Positions 53,390 through 61,995 are shown, counted from the first letter of the stretch. The stretch: 64,000 nucleotides of DNA from Microbacterium sp. nov. GSS16 (GCF_028198145.1 NZ_CP116338.1:1-64000), one strand, 5' to 3'. Notes: generated by a model not told the origin, from the sequence alone. Translations and numbers: made by a program.

Positions 53390-54553
53390 ATGCCGCTGTT
53401 CCGGATGCCCGTCGCCGCCACCCGCGACGCGAATGCTACGCCGCTCTGCGCCGACCGGCACCGCGCACGGTTCCACACACTCACCGTCTCGGACGTGCGC
53501 CGCCTCACCGATGACGCCATCGAGGTGACCTTCGCCGTCCCGGCCGATCTCGCCGACGAGTACGCCTACCTCCCCGGCCAGTACGTCGCGCTGCGGGTGG
53601 AGCTGGAGGGCACCGAGGTGCGCCGTTCGTACTCGCTGTGCCGCCCACCCGCACCCGTGCGAAACGGCGCCACCAGCCTCAGCGTCGCGGTGAAGCGCGA
53701 CGAGGGCGGTCTGTTCTCGACCTGGGCGCAGACCGAGCTGACTCCCGGATTCCAGATCGACGTGATGAGCCCGCAGGGCAACTTCACCTCAGGACTCGAC
53801 GAACTGGAGGGCACGCACGTCGTCGGCATCGCCGCGGGCTCGGGCATCACGCCGATGATGGCACTCGCGCGCACCCTGCTCGCGGCATCCGACACGACGC
53901 GCTTCACCCTGCTGTACACGAATCGGTCTACCAGCGACGTGATGTTCCTCGAGGATCTCGCCGAGCTCAAAGACCGCTACCCGACCCGGCTCGTGCTGCA
54001 TCACGTGCTCTCGCGTGAACAGCGCACGGCCCCGGTGCTCTCGGGCCGAATCGACGAGCAGAAGCTGCGCACCATCCTCGAGTCGCTGATCCTGCCGTCG
54101 ACCGTCGACGAGTGGTTCCTGTGCGGGCCGTTCGCGCTCGTCGACCTGTGCCGCGAGGTGCTCGCCGATGTCGGCGTGCCCGGTGAGCATGTGCGCTTCG
54201 AGCTGTTCACCACCGGGGATGCCGTCGCCGAGCGGGGTCCCCGCCGGGTGCACGTGCGCCAGGGCGAGAAGACGGTTCGGATCGAGATAAACCTCGACGG
54301 CGTCTCGTCGAGCGTCGAGAGCCCGGTCGACGCGCACGAATCGGTGCTCAACGCCGCGCTGCGGGTGCGACCGGATGCCCCGTACGCCTGCTCCGGCGGA
54401 GTGTGCGGCACCTGCCGTGCTCGGGTGCGCGAGGGCAGCGTGACGATGACCGAGAACTACGCGCTCGAGCCCGACGAGCTCGAGCGCGGCTACGTACTCA
54501 CCTGCCAGTCCCATCCCACCAGCGACCGACTCGTCGTCGACTACGACGTGTGA
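53390..54553 (+). CDS. paaE: Phenylacetyl-CoA epoxidase reductase PaaE
   Basis: A 387-residue reductase that feeds electrons to PaaA. The order is an FAD-binding ferredoxin-reductase domain (RRSYSLCRPP; GGLFSTWAQ), an NAD(P)-binding domain (GIAAGSGITPMMALA) and a C-terminal 2Fe-2S ferredoxin domain with ACSGGVCGTCRARV and the last cysteine in TCQSHP. The start at 53390 has GGAGG upstream. A nearby duplication of the GATCTGATG word separates it from the paaD stop by 13 bp. Confidence 0.95.
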   Translation: MPLFRMPVAATRDANATPLCADRHRARFHTLTVSDVRRLTDDAIEVTFAVPADLADEYAYLPGQYVALRVELEGTEVRRSYSLCRPPAPVRNGATSLSVAVKRDEGGLFSTWAQTELTPGFQIDVMSPQGNFTSGLDELEGTHVVGIAAGSGITPMMALARTLLAASDTTRFTLLYTNRSTSDVMFLEDLAELKDRYPTRLVLHHVLSREQRTAPVLSGRIDEQKLRTILESLILPSTVDEWFLCGPFALVDLCREVLADVGVPGEHVRFELFTTGDAVAERGPRRVHVRQGEKTVRIEINLDGVSSSVESPVDAHESVLNAALRVRPDAPYACSGGVCGTCRARVREGSVTMTENYALEPDELERGYVLTCQSHPTSDRLVVDYDV

Positions 54554-54556
54554 GTT

Positions 54557-54612
54557 TTCGACAGGGCCTCGCCCTTCGACTGGGTCGAGCTCTTCGGCAG
54601 GCTCAGGGAACC
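54557..54612 (+). repeat. Intergenic repeat between paaE and paaG
   Basis: Two facing halves, CCCTTCGAC (54572-54580) and TTCGGCAGGCTCAGGGAACC (54593-54612), surround a CGAGCTC core. This is the same repeat family as the start of paaD. It separates paaE from paaG without a clear terminator. Confidence 0.6.
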
Positions 54613-54629
54613 AACCACAAGGAGTGCGC

Positions 54630-55400
54630 ATGATCGACGTCCGGATCGCAGACGACGTCGCCCGGATCACCCTCAACGCGCCGGAGCGGCTCAACGCCCT
54701 CGACGAGCACGCCTTGCGCGAGCTGAGCGCGGCGTACGACGAGGCAGAGCGGGGCGGCGTGCGCGCCCTGGTGCTGCGCGGTGAGGGGCGCGCGTTCTGT
54801 GCCGGGCGCGACATCTCGGCGGTGGATCCGCGTGACGACGACGTCATCGGTTTTCTCGGCGACATCGTCACCCCGCTGCTGAAGCGCATGGCGGCGTTCC
54901 CCGCGCCCACATTCGCCACCGCGCACGGAGCGTGCCTCGGCGTCGGGCTCGGCCTGCTCATCGCCACCGACGTGGTCTACGTCGCCGAGTCGGCGAAGAT
55001 CGGCTCGCCGTTCGCCGCCCTCGGCGCGACGCTCGACTCCGGCGGTCACGCCCTGTTCGCCGAGCGGCTGGGGGCCCATAAGACGCTCGATCTCATCTAC
55101 ACCGGACGGCTGATGTCGGGCGCCGAGGCGGTGGCATCCGGTCTCTTCTCCCGCGTCTTCCCCGACGACGAGGTGCGGACGGCGACCGAGGATGCCGCGC
55201 GCACCGCCGCCCGCGGGGCGACTGCGGCGTTCCTCGCCAGCAAGCGCCTGATCGCCCGCATCCGCGACGAGCGGCTCGCGCTCTGGGAGTCGATCGATCT
55301 CGAGAACGCCGCGCAGGCCGCGCTCTGCGATACCGACGACTACCGCGAGGGCTTCGCCGCATTCCAGCAGAAGCGCAAGCCCGAGTTCCGCGGACGCTGA
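54630..55400 (+). CDS. paaG: Enoyl-CoA hydratase/isomerase, probably PaaG (epoxyphenylacetyl-CoA isomerase)
   Basis: A 256-residue crotonase-fold protein with AFCAGRDISAVDP and ACLGVGLGLLIATDVVYVAESAKIGSPFAALGATLDSGG, followed by the typical EGFAAFQQKRKPEF end. Next to paaABCDE the likely job is isomerising ring-1,2-epoxyphenylacetyl-CoA to oxepin-CoA. The ATG at 54630 has AAGGAG six bases upstream; a GTG six bases earlier is rejected. PaaF-type hydratase is the alternative; the fold itself is certain. Confidence 0.85.
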   Translation: MIDVRIADDVARITLNAPERLNALDEHALRELSAAYDEAERGGVRALVLRGEGRAFCAGRDISAVDPRDDDVIGFLGDIVTPLLKRMAAFPAPTFATAHGACLGVGLGLLIATDVVYVAESAKIGSPFAALGATLDSGGHALFAERLGAHKTLDLIYTGRLMSGAEAVASGLFSRVFPDDEVRTATEDAARTAARGATAAFLASKRLIARIRDERLALWESIDLENAAQAALCDTDDYREGFAAFQQKRKPEFRGR

Positions 55401-55407
55401 TCCGGCT

Positions 55408-55690
55408 TGCCGGAGACGGAGAACACCGGTACCCGGCATCCCCCGCCGGCATTTCCCATCCGTCGCTCGCTGAAGAGATGCGAAACACCGGTACCCGGCA
55501 TCCCCCGCCGGCATTTTCCATCCCTCGTTCGCCCGGCGGGTAGGAAACGCCGGTACCGAGCATCCCCCGCCGGCATTTTCCATCTCGCGTTCGCTGAAGA
55601 GACGGAAGACACCGGTACCAAGCGTTCGCCACCAGCGTTTGCCATCCCGCGCCTCGCCCGACGGTGGGAAACGCCGGTACGCGCAACCCC
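55408..55690. repeat. 62-bp tandem repeat array, five units
   Basis: Five consecutive units, each with (A/G)CCGGTAC. The word begins at 55425, 55487, 55549, 55611 and 55673, exactly 62 bp apart. Units 1-3 share CATCCCCCGCCGGCATTT; units 4-5 are more diverged. Junctions alternate between GCTGAAGAGA and GCCCGGCGGG forms. There are no unique spacers, so it is not CRISPR. The period is not a multiple of three, so it is not a coding repeat. It fills the 327-bp gap between paaG and the ligase gene. Confidence 0.92.
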
Positions 55691-55727
55691 CTGCATCCGT
55701 GTCGGCGGCCGGTGGGAGGATGCCGGG

Positions 55728-57251
55728 ATGATGCTCTCCGAGCTGCTCTCGGCGACCGATGAGGTCTCTGCCACGTCGTCCCGTCTGGCCAAGATCGACG
55801 CACTCGCCCGGCTGCTGGCGGCCGCGCCGTCAGACGAGTTGCGCCCGCTGATCGGGCTGCTGCTCGCCGCACCCCGGCAGGGCCGGCTCGGCGTCGGCTG
55901 GCGCACGCTCGCCGGCCTCGACCTCGCTCATGCCGAAGCGGCGACGCTCACGATCACAGAGGTCGATCATGCGCTGGATGCCCTGGCCGCGACTTCCGGA
56001 GCCGGCTCGACGGCCGCGCGGCAGAGCGTGCTGCACGAGCTCGCCGCACGGTGCACCGCCGCGGAATGGGATCTGCTCTCCAGAGCGATGATGGGCGAGC
56101 TGCGCACCGGAGCACTCGGGGGCGTCCTGCTCGACGCGATCGCCCGCGCCTCGGAACGACCTGCGGCCTCGGTCCGCCGCGCAGCGATGCTCTCCGGCGA
56201 TCTCGGCGAGACCGCCGTGATCGCGCTGACCGGCGACGAGAGCGATCTCGAGGCGGTCGGCCTGACCGTGGGTCGACCGGTGATGCCCATGCTCGCGTCC
56301 ACCGCTGCCACGCCGACGGCGGCGCTGGGGATCACCGGCCGCGCGTCGGTCGAGTACAAGCTCGACGGCGCGCGCATCCAGGTGCACCGCCGCGGCGATG
56401 AGGTCGGCGTCTACACCCGCAGCCTCGCCGACGTCACGCATCGCGTGCCGGAGCTGGTCGAGATCGTGCGTTCGCTGCCCGCGCACGACGTGATCCTCGA
56501 CGGCGAGACGCTGTCGCTCGATGAGGATGGTGGCCCGCGTCCTTTCCAGGAGACGATGTCGCGCTTCGGAGCCGACGTCGCTCGTGAACTGGCCCTGAGA
56601 CCGTGGTTCTTCGACATCCTGCATGTCGACGGCCGCGACCTCATCGACGAGCCGCTCAGCGCGCGGCTGGCCGAGCTAGAGCGCGTCGCCGGCGAGTGGC
56701 GGATGCCCGGCGTCGTCACCGACGACGCCGATGAGGCCGAGCGGCTTTCGCGCGAGGCTCTGGCAGCCGGCCACGAGGGCGTGCTCGTCAAGGCCGTCGG
56801 ATCGACGTACTCCGCAGGGCGCCGCGGCAAGTCGTGGGTGAAGGTGAAGCCCGTGCTCACCTACGACCTGGTCGTGCTCGGCGCGGAGTGGGGATCGGGC
56901 CGGCGCACCGGGATGCTGTCGAACCTGCACCTCGGTGCCCGCGATCCCGAGGGCGAGTTCGGCGAGCCGGGCGAGTTCGTCATGGTCGGCAAGACGTTCA
57001 AGGGACTCACCGACGACCTGCTGCGCTGGCAGACCGAGAACTTCCCCTCGCTCGAGACCCGCCGCACGGCGAGCACCGTGTTCCTGCGGCCCGAGACCGT
57101 CGTCGAGATCGCGATCGACGGCGTGCAGCGCTCGCCCCGGTACCCGGGCGGCATCGCGCTGCGCTTCGCGCGGGTGAAGGGCTACCGCACCGACAAGACG
57201 GCGAACGAGGCCGACACCATCCAGTCGCTCAGGTCGCTGCTGCGCGGCTGA
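55728..57251 (+). CDS. lig: ATP-dependent DNA ligase (LigB type)
   Basis: A 507-residue ATP-dependent ligase with an N-terminal DNA-binding domain, then the adenylation domain with nucleophile Lys211 in EYKLDGARIQVH and motif IV near HEGVLVKAV. Motif V is KSWVKVKPV and an OB-fold C-terminus follows. Length and order match the actinobacterial/archaeal LigB group. This is an accessory ligase; the replicative NAD-dependent LigA should be elsewhere. GGGAGG lies upstream of the ATG at 55728. Confidence 0.93.
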   Translation: MMLSELLSATDEVSATSSRLAKIDALARLLAAAPSDELRPLIGLLLAAPRQGRLGVGWRTLAGLDLAHAEAATLTITEVDHALDALAATSGAGSTAARQSVLHELAARCTAAEWDLLSRAMMGELRTGALGGVLLDAIARASERPAASVRRAAMLSGDLGETAVIALTGDESDLEAVGLTVGRPVMPMLASTAATPTAALGITGRASVEYKLDGARIQVHRRGDEVGVYTRSLADVTHRVPELVEIVRSLPAHDVILDGETLSLDEDGGPRPFQETMSRFGADVARELALRPWFFDILHVDGRDLIDEPLSARLAELERVAGEWRMPGVVTDDADEAERLSREALAAGHEGVLVKAVGSTYSAGRRGKSWVKVKPVLTYDLVVLGAEWGSGRRTGMLSNLHLGARDPEGEFGEPGEFVMVGKTFKGLTDDLLRWQTENFPSLETRRTASTVFLRPETVVEIAIDGVQRSPRYPGGIALRFARVKGYRTDKTANEADTIQSLRSLLRG

Positions 57252-57289
57252 TCGCGACGCCACGAGTCACGCCTCGGGCATCCACACCC

Positions 57290-57322
57290 GGTCGTTGAGC
57301 GAGCGAAGCGAGTCGAAACGCC
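57290..57322. repeat. Family repeat (GGTCGTTGAGC type)
   Basis: Intergenic copy of a 33-bp element, GGTCGTTGAGCGAGCGAAGC followed by GAGTCGAAACGCC, between the ligase and phosphoribosyltransferase genes. It is almost identical to the sequence inside paaC (51922-51954). Confidence 0.75.
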
Positions 57323-57832
57323 TCACGCCGACGGCGCCAGCCCCTGATCCTCCTCGACGACCGTGCCCTTGAACGACCACGGGAAGTCGATCCAGCGATC
57401 GGTGTCCTTCCAGGCGAAGTCCGGCTGGATGATCGTCGAGGGCTTGGTGTAGATCGTCACCGAGCGCACGTCGGCGCCCTTCTCTTTCAGCAGCTGCACG
57501 GCAAGGGCGAGCGTGCGGCCCGAGTCGGCGACGTCATCGACGAGCAGCACGCGCCGGCCGTCGAGGTACTCCATGTCGAGCTCGGGTGGCAGCACCTCGG
57601 GTGCATCGAGCACCGTGCCGATCCCCGTGTAGAACTCCATGTTGATCGCACCGCAGTTCTTCACGCCGAGGCCGTAGGCGATGGCACCGGCCGGCAGCAG
57701 ACCTCCGCGGGCGATCGCGACGACGACCTCGGGCACGAAGCCGCTGTCGATGATGTCTCGTGCGAGCTCGCGTGTCGCGTCGCCGAATCCGTCCCAGGTG
57801 AGCGTCTCGCGCTCGATGTCTGCCTCAGTCAC
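57323..57832 (-). CDS. Phosphoribosyltransferase, xanthine/hypoxanthine type
   Basis: A 169-residue type I PRTase. The PRPP loop is VLLVDDVADSGRTLAL; the preceding VVAIARGGLLPAGAIA and the C-terminal IYTKPSTIIQPDFAWKDTDRWIDFPW match Gpt/hypoxanthine-type salvage enzymes. It converts a purine base and PRPP to the nucleotide. Base specificity is not readable. It overlaps the end of the repeat at its 3' side by adjacency only, and is divergent from the amidotransferase gene. Confidence 0.9.
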   Translation of the reverse strand: MTEADIERETLTWDGFGDATRELARDIIDSGFVPEVVVAIARGGLLPAGAIAYGLGVKNCGAINMEFYTGIGTVLDAPEVLPPELDMEYLDGRRVLLVDDVADSGRTLALAVQLLKEKGADVRSVTIYTKPSTIIQPDFAWKDTDRWIDFPWSFKGTVVEEDQGLAPSA

Positions 57833-57966
57833 CGCTCCATTCTGTTACACCGATGCCATGCCGAGCCAACGGATTCCGCGCCTGTTCAGCCGGAATGAGG
57901 TAGAAACGAAGGAGGGATCGCGTCGCCCGCCGCATCCCTCATCCCGATTTCCGAGGTCTTTCCGTC

Positions 57967-58782
57967 ATGTGCCGCCTGTTCGCCTTCGTCTCATCAGATC
58001 GCTCCGCTGCCCGCCGTGAGCTGGGCCGAGATGGGATGGAGAGCCTGCTCTCGTTGGCGCGCCTGCACGGCGACGGCTGGGGCTGGGCAGGCGTGAGCGC
58101 GCCCGGGCAGCCGCCTGCGGCGCACCGCTCGGCACGATCCGCCATCGGCGACCCGGCGTTCGATCAGGCGATGGATGCCGAGTGCCGCGCGGCGATCGTG
58201 CACCTGCGGTGGGCCACCGCCGGGCTGCCCGTGCTCGACTGCAACGCGCACCCCTTCACAGCCGACGGCATCGCCTTCGCGCACAACGGCTCGATCAAGC
58301 CGCTCGAGCAGCTGCGGTCACTGCTCTCGGCCGAGAGCGTCGCGACACTCACCGGCACCACCGACAGCGAGATGTACTTCGCGCTCATCCGCGAGAAGGT
58401 GGCCGAGGGACTCGGCCTGCACGAGGCGACGACGCGAGTCGCGACGATGCTGCGAGAGCTGTTCCCGCTCGCCAGCCTGAATGCCCTGGTTCTCGATGCC
58501 GACCAGCTCGTCGTCGTGCACGCCAGTGCCACCAGCGTCCTCACCGATCACGATCTCTCCCGCCTCGCCCCGTTGGCCGATGTGCTGCCCAGCGAGCACA
58601 ACGAGGACTACTTCGCGCTGCGCTGGCGAGAAGGCGCCGACGGCACGATCTCGGTCGGATCGACCGGTGTCGCCGGCGACGGCTGGACTCCCCTGCCGGC
58701 CGAGACCGTCACCGCGATCCGGCTCGACGACCGCTCGGCGTCGACGCTCGACCTCGCCGCAGAGCACGCCCTGCACGGCTAG
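57967..58782 (+). CDS. Class II glutamine amidotransferase (EgtC/YafJ-like)
   Basis: A 271-residue N-terminal-nucleophile amidotransferase starting MCRLFAFVSS, where Cys2 becomes the nucleophile after Met removal. The characteristic GDGWGWAG, IVHLRWATAG and NAHPFTADGIAFAHNGSI blocks follow. Relatives are YafJ and the ergothioneine enzyme EgtC, but no egtABDE genes are near, so EgtC function is not supported. Substrate unknown. Confidence 0.9.
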   Translation: MCRLFAFVSSDRSAARRELGRDGMESLLSLARLHGDGWGWAGVSAPGQPPAAHRSARSAIGDPAFDQAMDAECRAAIVHLRWATAGLPVLDCNAHPFTADGIAFAHNGSIKPLEQLRSLLSAESVATLTGTTDSEMYFALIREKVAEGLGLHEATTRVATMLRELFPLASLNALVLDADQLVVVHASATSVLTDHDLSRLAPLADVLPSEHNEDYFALRWREGADGTISVGSTGVAGDGWTPLPAETVTAIRLDDRSASTLDLAAEHALHG

Positions 58783-58812
58783 ACGCCCACCGCTTAGATC
58801 GACGACCTGCGA

Positions 58813-59964
58813 TCAGCGTTTCGGCGCGTCCTCATCGCGCCTGGCGTCCCCACCGCGCCGGTCGTCGTCATCGGCGCGGGAGTCGTTCTCCGCGCGCAGT
58901 CGCAGCTGTCGACCTTCTTCGATGGTCTTCTGCTCCTTCTCCTGCATCTTCTTGCTCTGCCGGTCGTCGCGCGGCGGCAGCTGGATGCTCTCCTCCGCCT
59001 CGATCCCGGCCTGCAGCTGACGTCCTCGCTCCATCTCGGCGTCGAACTCCGCGCCGAACAGCAGCGACAGGTTCACGATCCAGAGCCACAGCAGCAGGAT
59101 GATGACGCCGGCGATGCTGCCGTAGGTCTTCTGGTAGTTGCTGAAGTTGATCACGTAGAAGAAGAAGCCGAGCGAGGCGATCACCATGATCACCAGCGCC
59201 ACGAACGCTCCGAGGCTCATCCAGCGGAACTTCGGCTGTTTCACGTTGGGGCTGCCGTAGTACAGGATCGCCAGGGCCAGGATGGCGAGCAGCACGATGA
59301 CCGGCCACTTGGCGATGCTCCACACGGTGAGCGCCACCTCTCCGAGCCCGATCGTCTCGCCGATCGCCTCGGCGATCGGTCCGGAGACGATCACCAGCAG
59401 CACGATCGCCACCGCGATGATCAGCAGGATGACGGTGAGCAGCAGCACCATCGGGCGCAGCTTCCAGAACGGACGACCCTCATCGATCTCGTAGACGGTG
59501 TTCATCGCCTGCGAGAAGGCGCTGACATACCCCGAGGCCGACCAGATGGCGCCGGCCAGACCGATGATGAGCGCGAGGCCTGCGGTGTTCGACTGAGCGA
59601 GCTGCTCGATCGGCTGACGCAGCACCTGAACGACGGAATCATCGGCCACGCGGCCAAGGACGCTGAGCAGGAGGTCGGTGGTCTCGTCGGCCTGGCCGAA
59701 CAGCCCCACCAGCGAGACCACGGCGAGCAGGGCGGGGAAGATCGCCAGGACGCTGTAGTACGTCAGCGCAGCGGCGAGCGTGGTGCACCGGTCGCGCAGG
59801 AACTCCGAGAAGGCGCGCTTGAGCGCGTACTTCCACGAGGGCTTGTCGATCTCGGGCGGGGTCTGCGGTTTGCGCGCGTCGTCGGGTGGCGGCGCCTGCC
59901 GCTCTTTCGCGGTGCTGGTCTGCGCATCGCCCTGCGACGCGGGCTGCTCCAGGTTTCCCGACAT
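58813..59964 (-). CDS. YihY/BrkB-family membrane protein
   Basis: A 383-residue membrane protein with six predicted helices: RDRCTTLAAALTYYSVLAIFPALLAVVSLVGLFGQ opens the domain and WSASGYVSAFSQAMNTVYEIDEGR is the family signature. The N-terminal 50 and C-terminal 75 residues are charged, cytoplasmic and low-complexity. Once annotated as ribonuclease BN by mistake, the family's true role is unknown. The start at 59964 has GGAGGG upstream. Confidence 0.9.
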   Translation of the reverse strand: MSGNLEQPASQGDAQTSTAKERQAPPPDDARKPQTPPEIDKPSWKYALKRAFSEFLRDRCTTLAAALTYYSVLAIFPALLAVVSLVGLFGQADETTDLLLSVLGRVADDSVVQVLRQPIEQLAQSNTAGLALIIGLAGAIWSASGYVSAFSQAMNTVYEIDEGRPFWKLRPMVLLLTVILLIIAVAIVLLVIVSGPIAEAIGETIGLGEVALTVWSIAKWPVIVLLAILALAILYYGSPNVKQPKFRWMSLGAFVALVIMVIASLGFFFYVINFSNYQKTYGSIAGVIILLLWLWIVNLSLLFGAEFDAEMERGRQLQAGIEAEESIQLPPRDDRQSKKMQEKEQKTIEEGRQLRLRAENDSRADDDDRRGGDARRDEDAPKR

Positions 59965-60098
59965 GGTGCCCTCCGTGGTGGTGCGGTCGTGCTGCTGCGG
60001 TCGTGCTGCTGAGCGATCCACTCTGCACCGCTGAGCCTTTCGCCACCACGACCTCGACGCATCGCAGCGCGGGGGCTATCCTTCGGCGCGGGCGAGCG

Positions 60099-60127
60099 TT
60101 CACCCGCGCAGGTGCGCCGGATAGAAT
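60099..60127 (+). promoter_or_regulatory. Promoter of the ThDP enzyme gene with structured leader
   Basis: TTCACC (60099-60104) and TAGAAT (60122-60127) are 17 bp apart. That gives a leader of about 105 nt before the ATG at 60240. The leader contains CCGGCC-CCTCA-GGCCGG and GTGC...GCAC stem-loops with an AAAAAGG loop (about 60137-60170). This could be a regulatory RNA element, but it matches no riboswitch class I recognise. Confidence 0.5.
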
Positions 60128-60239
60128 CGGAGAGTCCGGCCCCTCAGGCCGGTGCTCGAAAAAGGGGCACGAAGCACTCCGCGACGAGGCGCGAGACACA
60201 TACGGATTCCTCCGTTCCTGTCTTGAAAGGCGCTTCACC

Positions 60240-61898
60240 ATGCCCACCGTCTCCGCCCACGTGGCCCTCACCCTCGCCCAGCACATCGACCACGTCTTCG
60301 GCGTGATGGGCAACGGCAACGCGTACTTCCTCGATGCGCTCGAGAAGCAGACCGACGCCGTCTTCACCGCCGTCCGCCACGAGCAGGGCGCTGTGGTCGC
60401 CGCCGATGCGCACTTCCGCGCATCCAGTCGCATCGCCGCCGCCACCTCGACGTACGGTGCGGGGTTCACGAACACCCTGACGGCGCTGGCCGAGGCCGTG
60501 CAGGCGCACGTGCCGCTCGTGCTCGTCGTCGGCGACGAGCCCACGTCGGGCCCGCGCCCGTGGGATGTGGATCAGATCGCCATGGCATCGGCCGTCGGCG
60601 CGCGCACCTATACGACCGGGCACGCCGACGCCGCCGCGACCACCGTCATCGCGATCGAGCACGCCCTGACCTACCGCGTGCCCGTCGTGCTGGCGATCCC
60701 CTACGACGTCGCCTCGCTCGAGGCGGGCGCCGTCGCGCCGGCCCCGGTGCCGCGCATCCCCGCGCCGCTCGCGCCCCGCGGCGAGTTCGCCGACGGGATG
60801 CTCGATGACATCGCGAACGCGCTGCGCTCGGCCGAGCGCCCGTTCCTGCTCGCCGGCCGCGGCGCGTGGCTCGCCGGCGCGCGCGACGCCCTGGGGGCCC
60901 TCGCGGAGTCGACCGGGGCGCTCACCGCATCCACTGCCCTGGGCAGAGGTGTCTTCCCCGACACCCGGTACGACCTGGGAGTGACCGGTGGGTTCGGCGC
61001 CGAGGGCGCCATGCAGCTGATCCGCGAGGCCGATGTCGCCGTGGTCTTCGGTGCGTCGCTCAACCAGTTCACGATGCGCTTCGGTGAGCTGTTCGCGCCC
61101 GGCACGCGAGTGTTCCAGGTCGACGTGGCGCCGGCGGCGACCCACGCCCATGTCGGCGGCTTCGTGCGCGCCGATGCCCGTCTTGCCGCTGAGGCGCTCG
61201 TCGAGCGGCTCAGCACCCCGGCATCCGCTCCCGCGCACGCCCCCTGGCGCGAGACGGCCGACGTCGAGGCCGCCCGCGCGTACGCGGACGGCGATGATCT
61301 CGCCGCCGACGGGCGCCTCGACCCTCGCTCGGCGGCGCGCCGCATCGCGGAGCTGCTGCCGGAGGACCGCGTCGTCGTCTCAGACGGCGGCCACTTCATT
61401 GGCTGGGCGAACATGTACTGGCCGGTGGCAGCGCCCGACCGCATGATGATGGTCGGCACCGCCTTCCAGTCGATCGGCCAGGGCTGGCCCAGCGTGGTCG
61501 GCGCCACCCGCGCGCGACCCGAGCAGACCATCGTGCTGACCTCGGGCGACGGCGGCGGCCTGATGGCGATCGCCGACCTCGAATCCGCCGTGCGCGCGGC
61601 CGGCGGTCGCGGCATCGCGGTGATCTGGAACGACGCCGCCTACGGCGCCGAGGTGAACCTCTACGGCCTCAAGGGGCTCGCCGAGGGCCCCATGCTCATC
61701 CCCGAGGTCGACTTCGCCGCCTTCGCCGCAGCCGTCGGCGCGGAGGGCGTCGTCGTGCGCACGCTCGACGACCTCGAGCGGCTGCGCAGCTGGGCATCCG
61801 AGGATCCGGTCGAGCGCCGCTTCCTCGTGCTCGACCTGCGCATCTCGGGCGCGGTCATCGCCCCGTACCAGGAGGAGATCATCCGCGTGAACTCCTGA
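60240..61898 (+). CDS. Thiamine-diphosphate-dependent enzyme, acetolactate-synthase-like
   Basis: A 552-residue ThDP enzyme of the acetolactate synthase/benzoylformate decarboxylase group. The catalytic Glu is in VRHEQGAVVAAD, and the ThDP/Mg motif runs from SGDGGGLMAIADLESAV to VIWNDAAYG. The middle is the TPP-enzyme central domain (PFLLAGRGAWLAGARDALG). There is no adjacent regulatory subunit (ilvH) and no other branched-chain gene, so it is unlikely to be the biosynthetic IlvB. A catabolic 2-oxo acid decarboxylase or ligase is possible; the substrate is unknown. The ribosome site is AAAGG. Confidence 0.9.
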   Translation: MPTVSAHVALTLAQHIDHVFGVMGNGNAYFLDALEKQTDAVFTAVRHEQGAVVAADAHFRASSRIAAATSTYGAGFTNTLTALAEAVQAHVPLVLVVGDEPTSGPRPWDVDQIAMASAVGARTYTTGHADAAATTVIAIEHALTYRVPVVLAIPYDVASLEAGAVAPAPVPRIPAPLAPRGEFADGMLDDIANALRSAERPFLLAGRGAWLAGARDALGALAESTGALTASTALGRGVFPDTRYDLGVTGGFGAEGAMQLIREADVAVVFGASLNQFTMRFGELFAPGTRVFQVDVAPAATHAHVGGFVRADARLAAEALVERLSTPASAPAHAPWRETADVEAARAYADGDDLAADGRLDPRSAARRIAELLPEDRVVVSDGGHFIGWANMYWPVAAPDRMMMVGTAFQSIGQGWPSVVGATRARPEQTIVLTSGDGGGLMAIADLESAVRAAGGRGIAVIWNDAAYGAEVNLYGLKGLAEGPMLIPEVDFAAFAAAVGAEGVVVRTLDDLERLRSWASEDPVERRFLVLDLRISGAVIAPYQEEIIRVNS

Positions 61899-61932
61899 CG
61901 CGGCGTCCTCGCAAGAAACGCAGGAGACCACG

Positions 61933-61973
61933 CGAAACGCAGGAGCCGACCGTGGATGGGCTCCTGCGTTTCG
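61933..61973. terminator. Bidirectional terminator with nested GAAACGCAGGA repeats
   Basis: Perfect 15-bp arms, CGAAACGCAGGAGCC (61933-61947) and its complement (61959-61973), with an 11-base loop, lie between the convergent ThDP and response-regulator genes. A further GAAACGCAGGAG on the left (from 61916) and CCTGCGTTCG on the right form a weaker outer pair, so four copies of the same word are arranged symmetrically. Confidence 0.85.
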
Positions 61974-61995
61974 TGCGAAGTCCTGCGTTCGGGAA

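Noticed and set aside
55408..55690. Possible CRISPR array
   Set aside because: The entire 62-bp unit repeats without unique spacers, and there are no cas genes in the window.
55093..55906. Long minus-strand open frames through the 62-bp array giving repeated Met-Pro-Ala-Gly-Asp-like peptides
   Set aside because: The period is 62, not a multiple of three, so frames shift between units. The frames also lie antisense to paaG and the ligase gene and have no ribosome sites.
57967..58782. Assignment as ergothioneine enzyme EgtC
   Set aside because: Only the general class II amidotransferase signature is visible; none of egtA, egtB, egtD or egtE is adjacent.
60128..60239. TPP riboswitch before the ThDP enzyme gene
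   Set aside because: The conserved CTGAGA and ACCTGA-type core segments of the TPP aptamer are absent.
60240..61898. Assignment as biosynthetic acetolactate synthase IlvB
   Set aside because: No ilvH, ilvC or leu genes are nearby. The sequence only supports the broader ThDP enzyme group.
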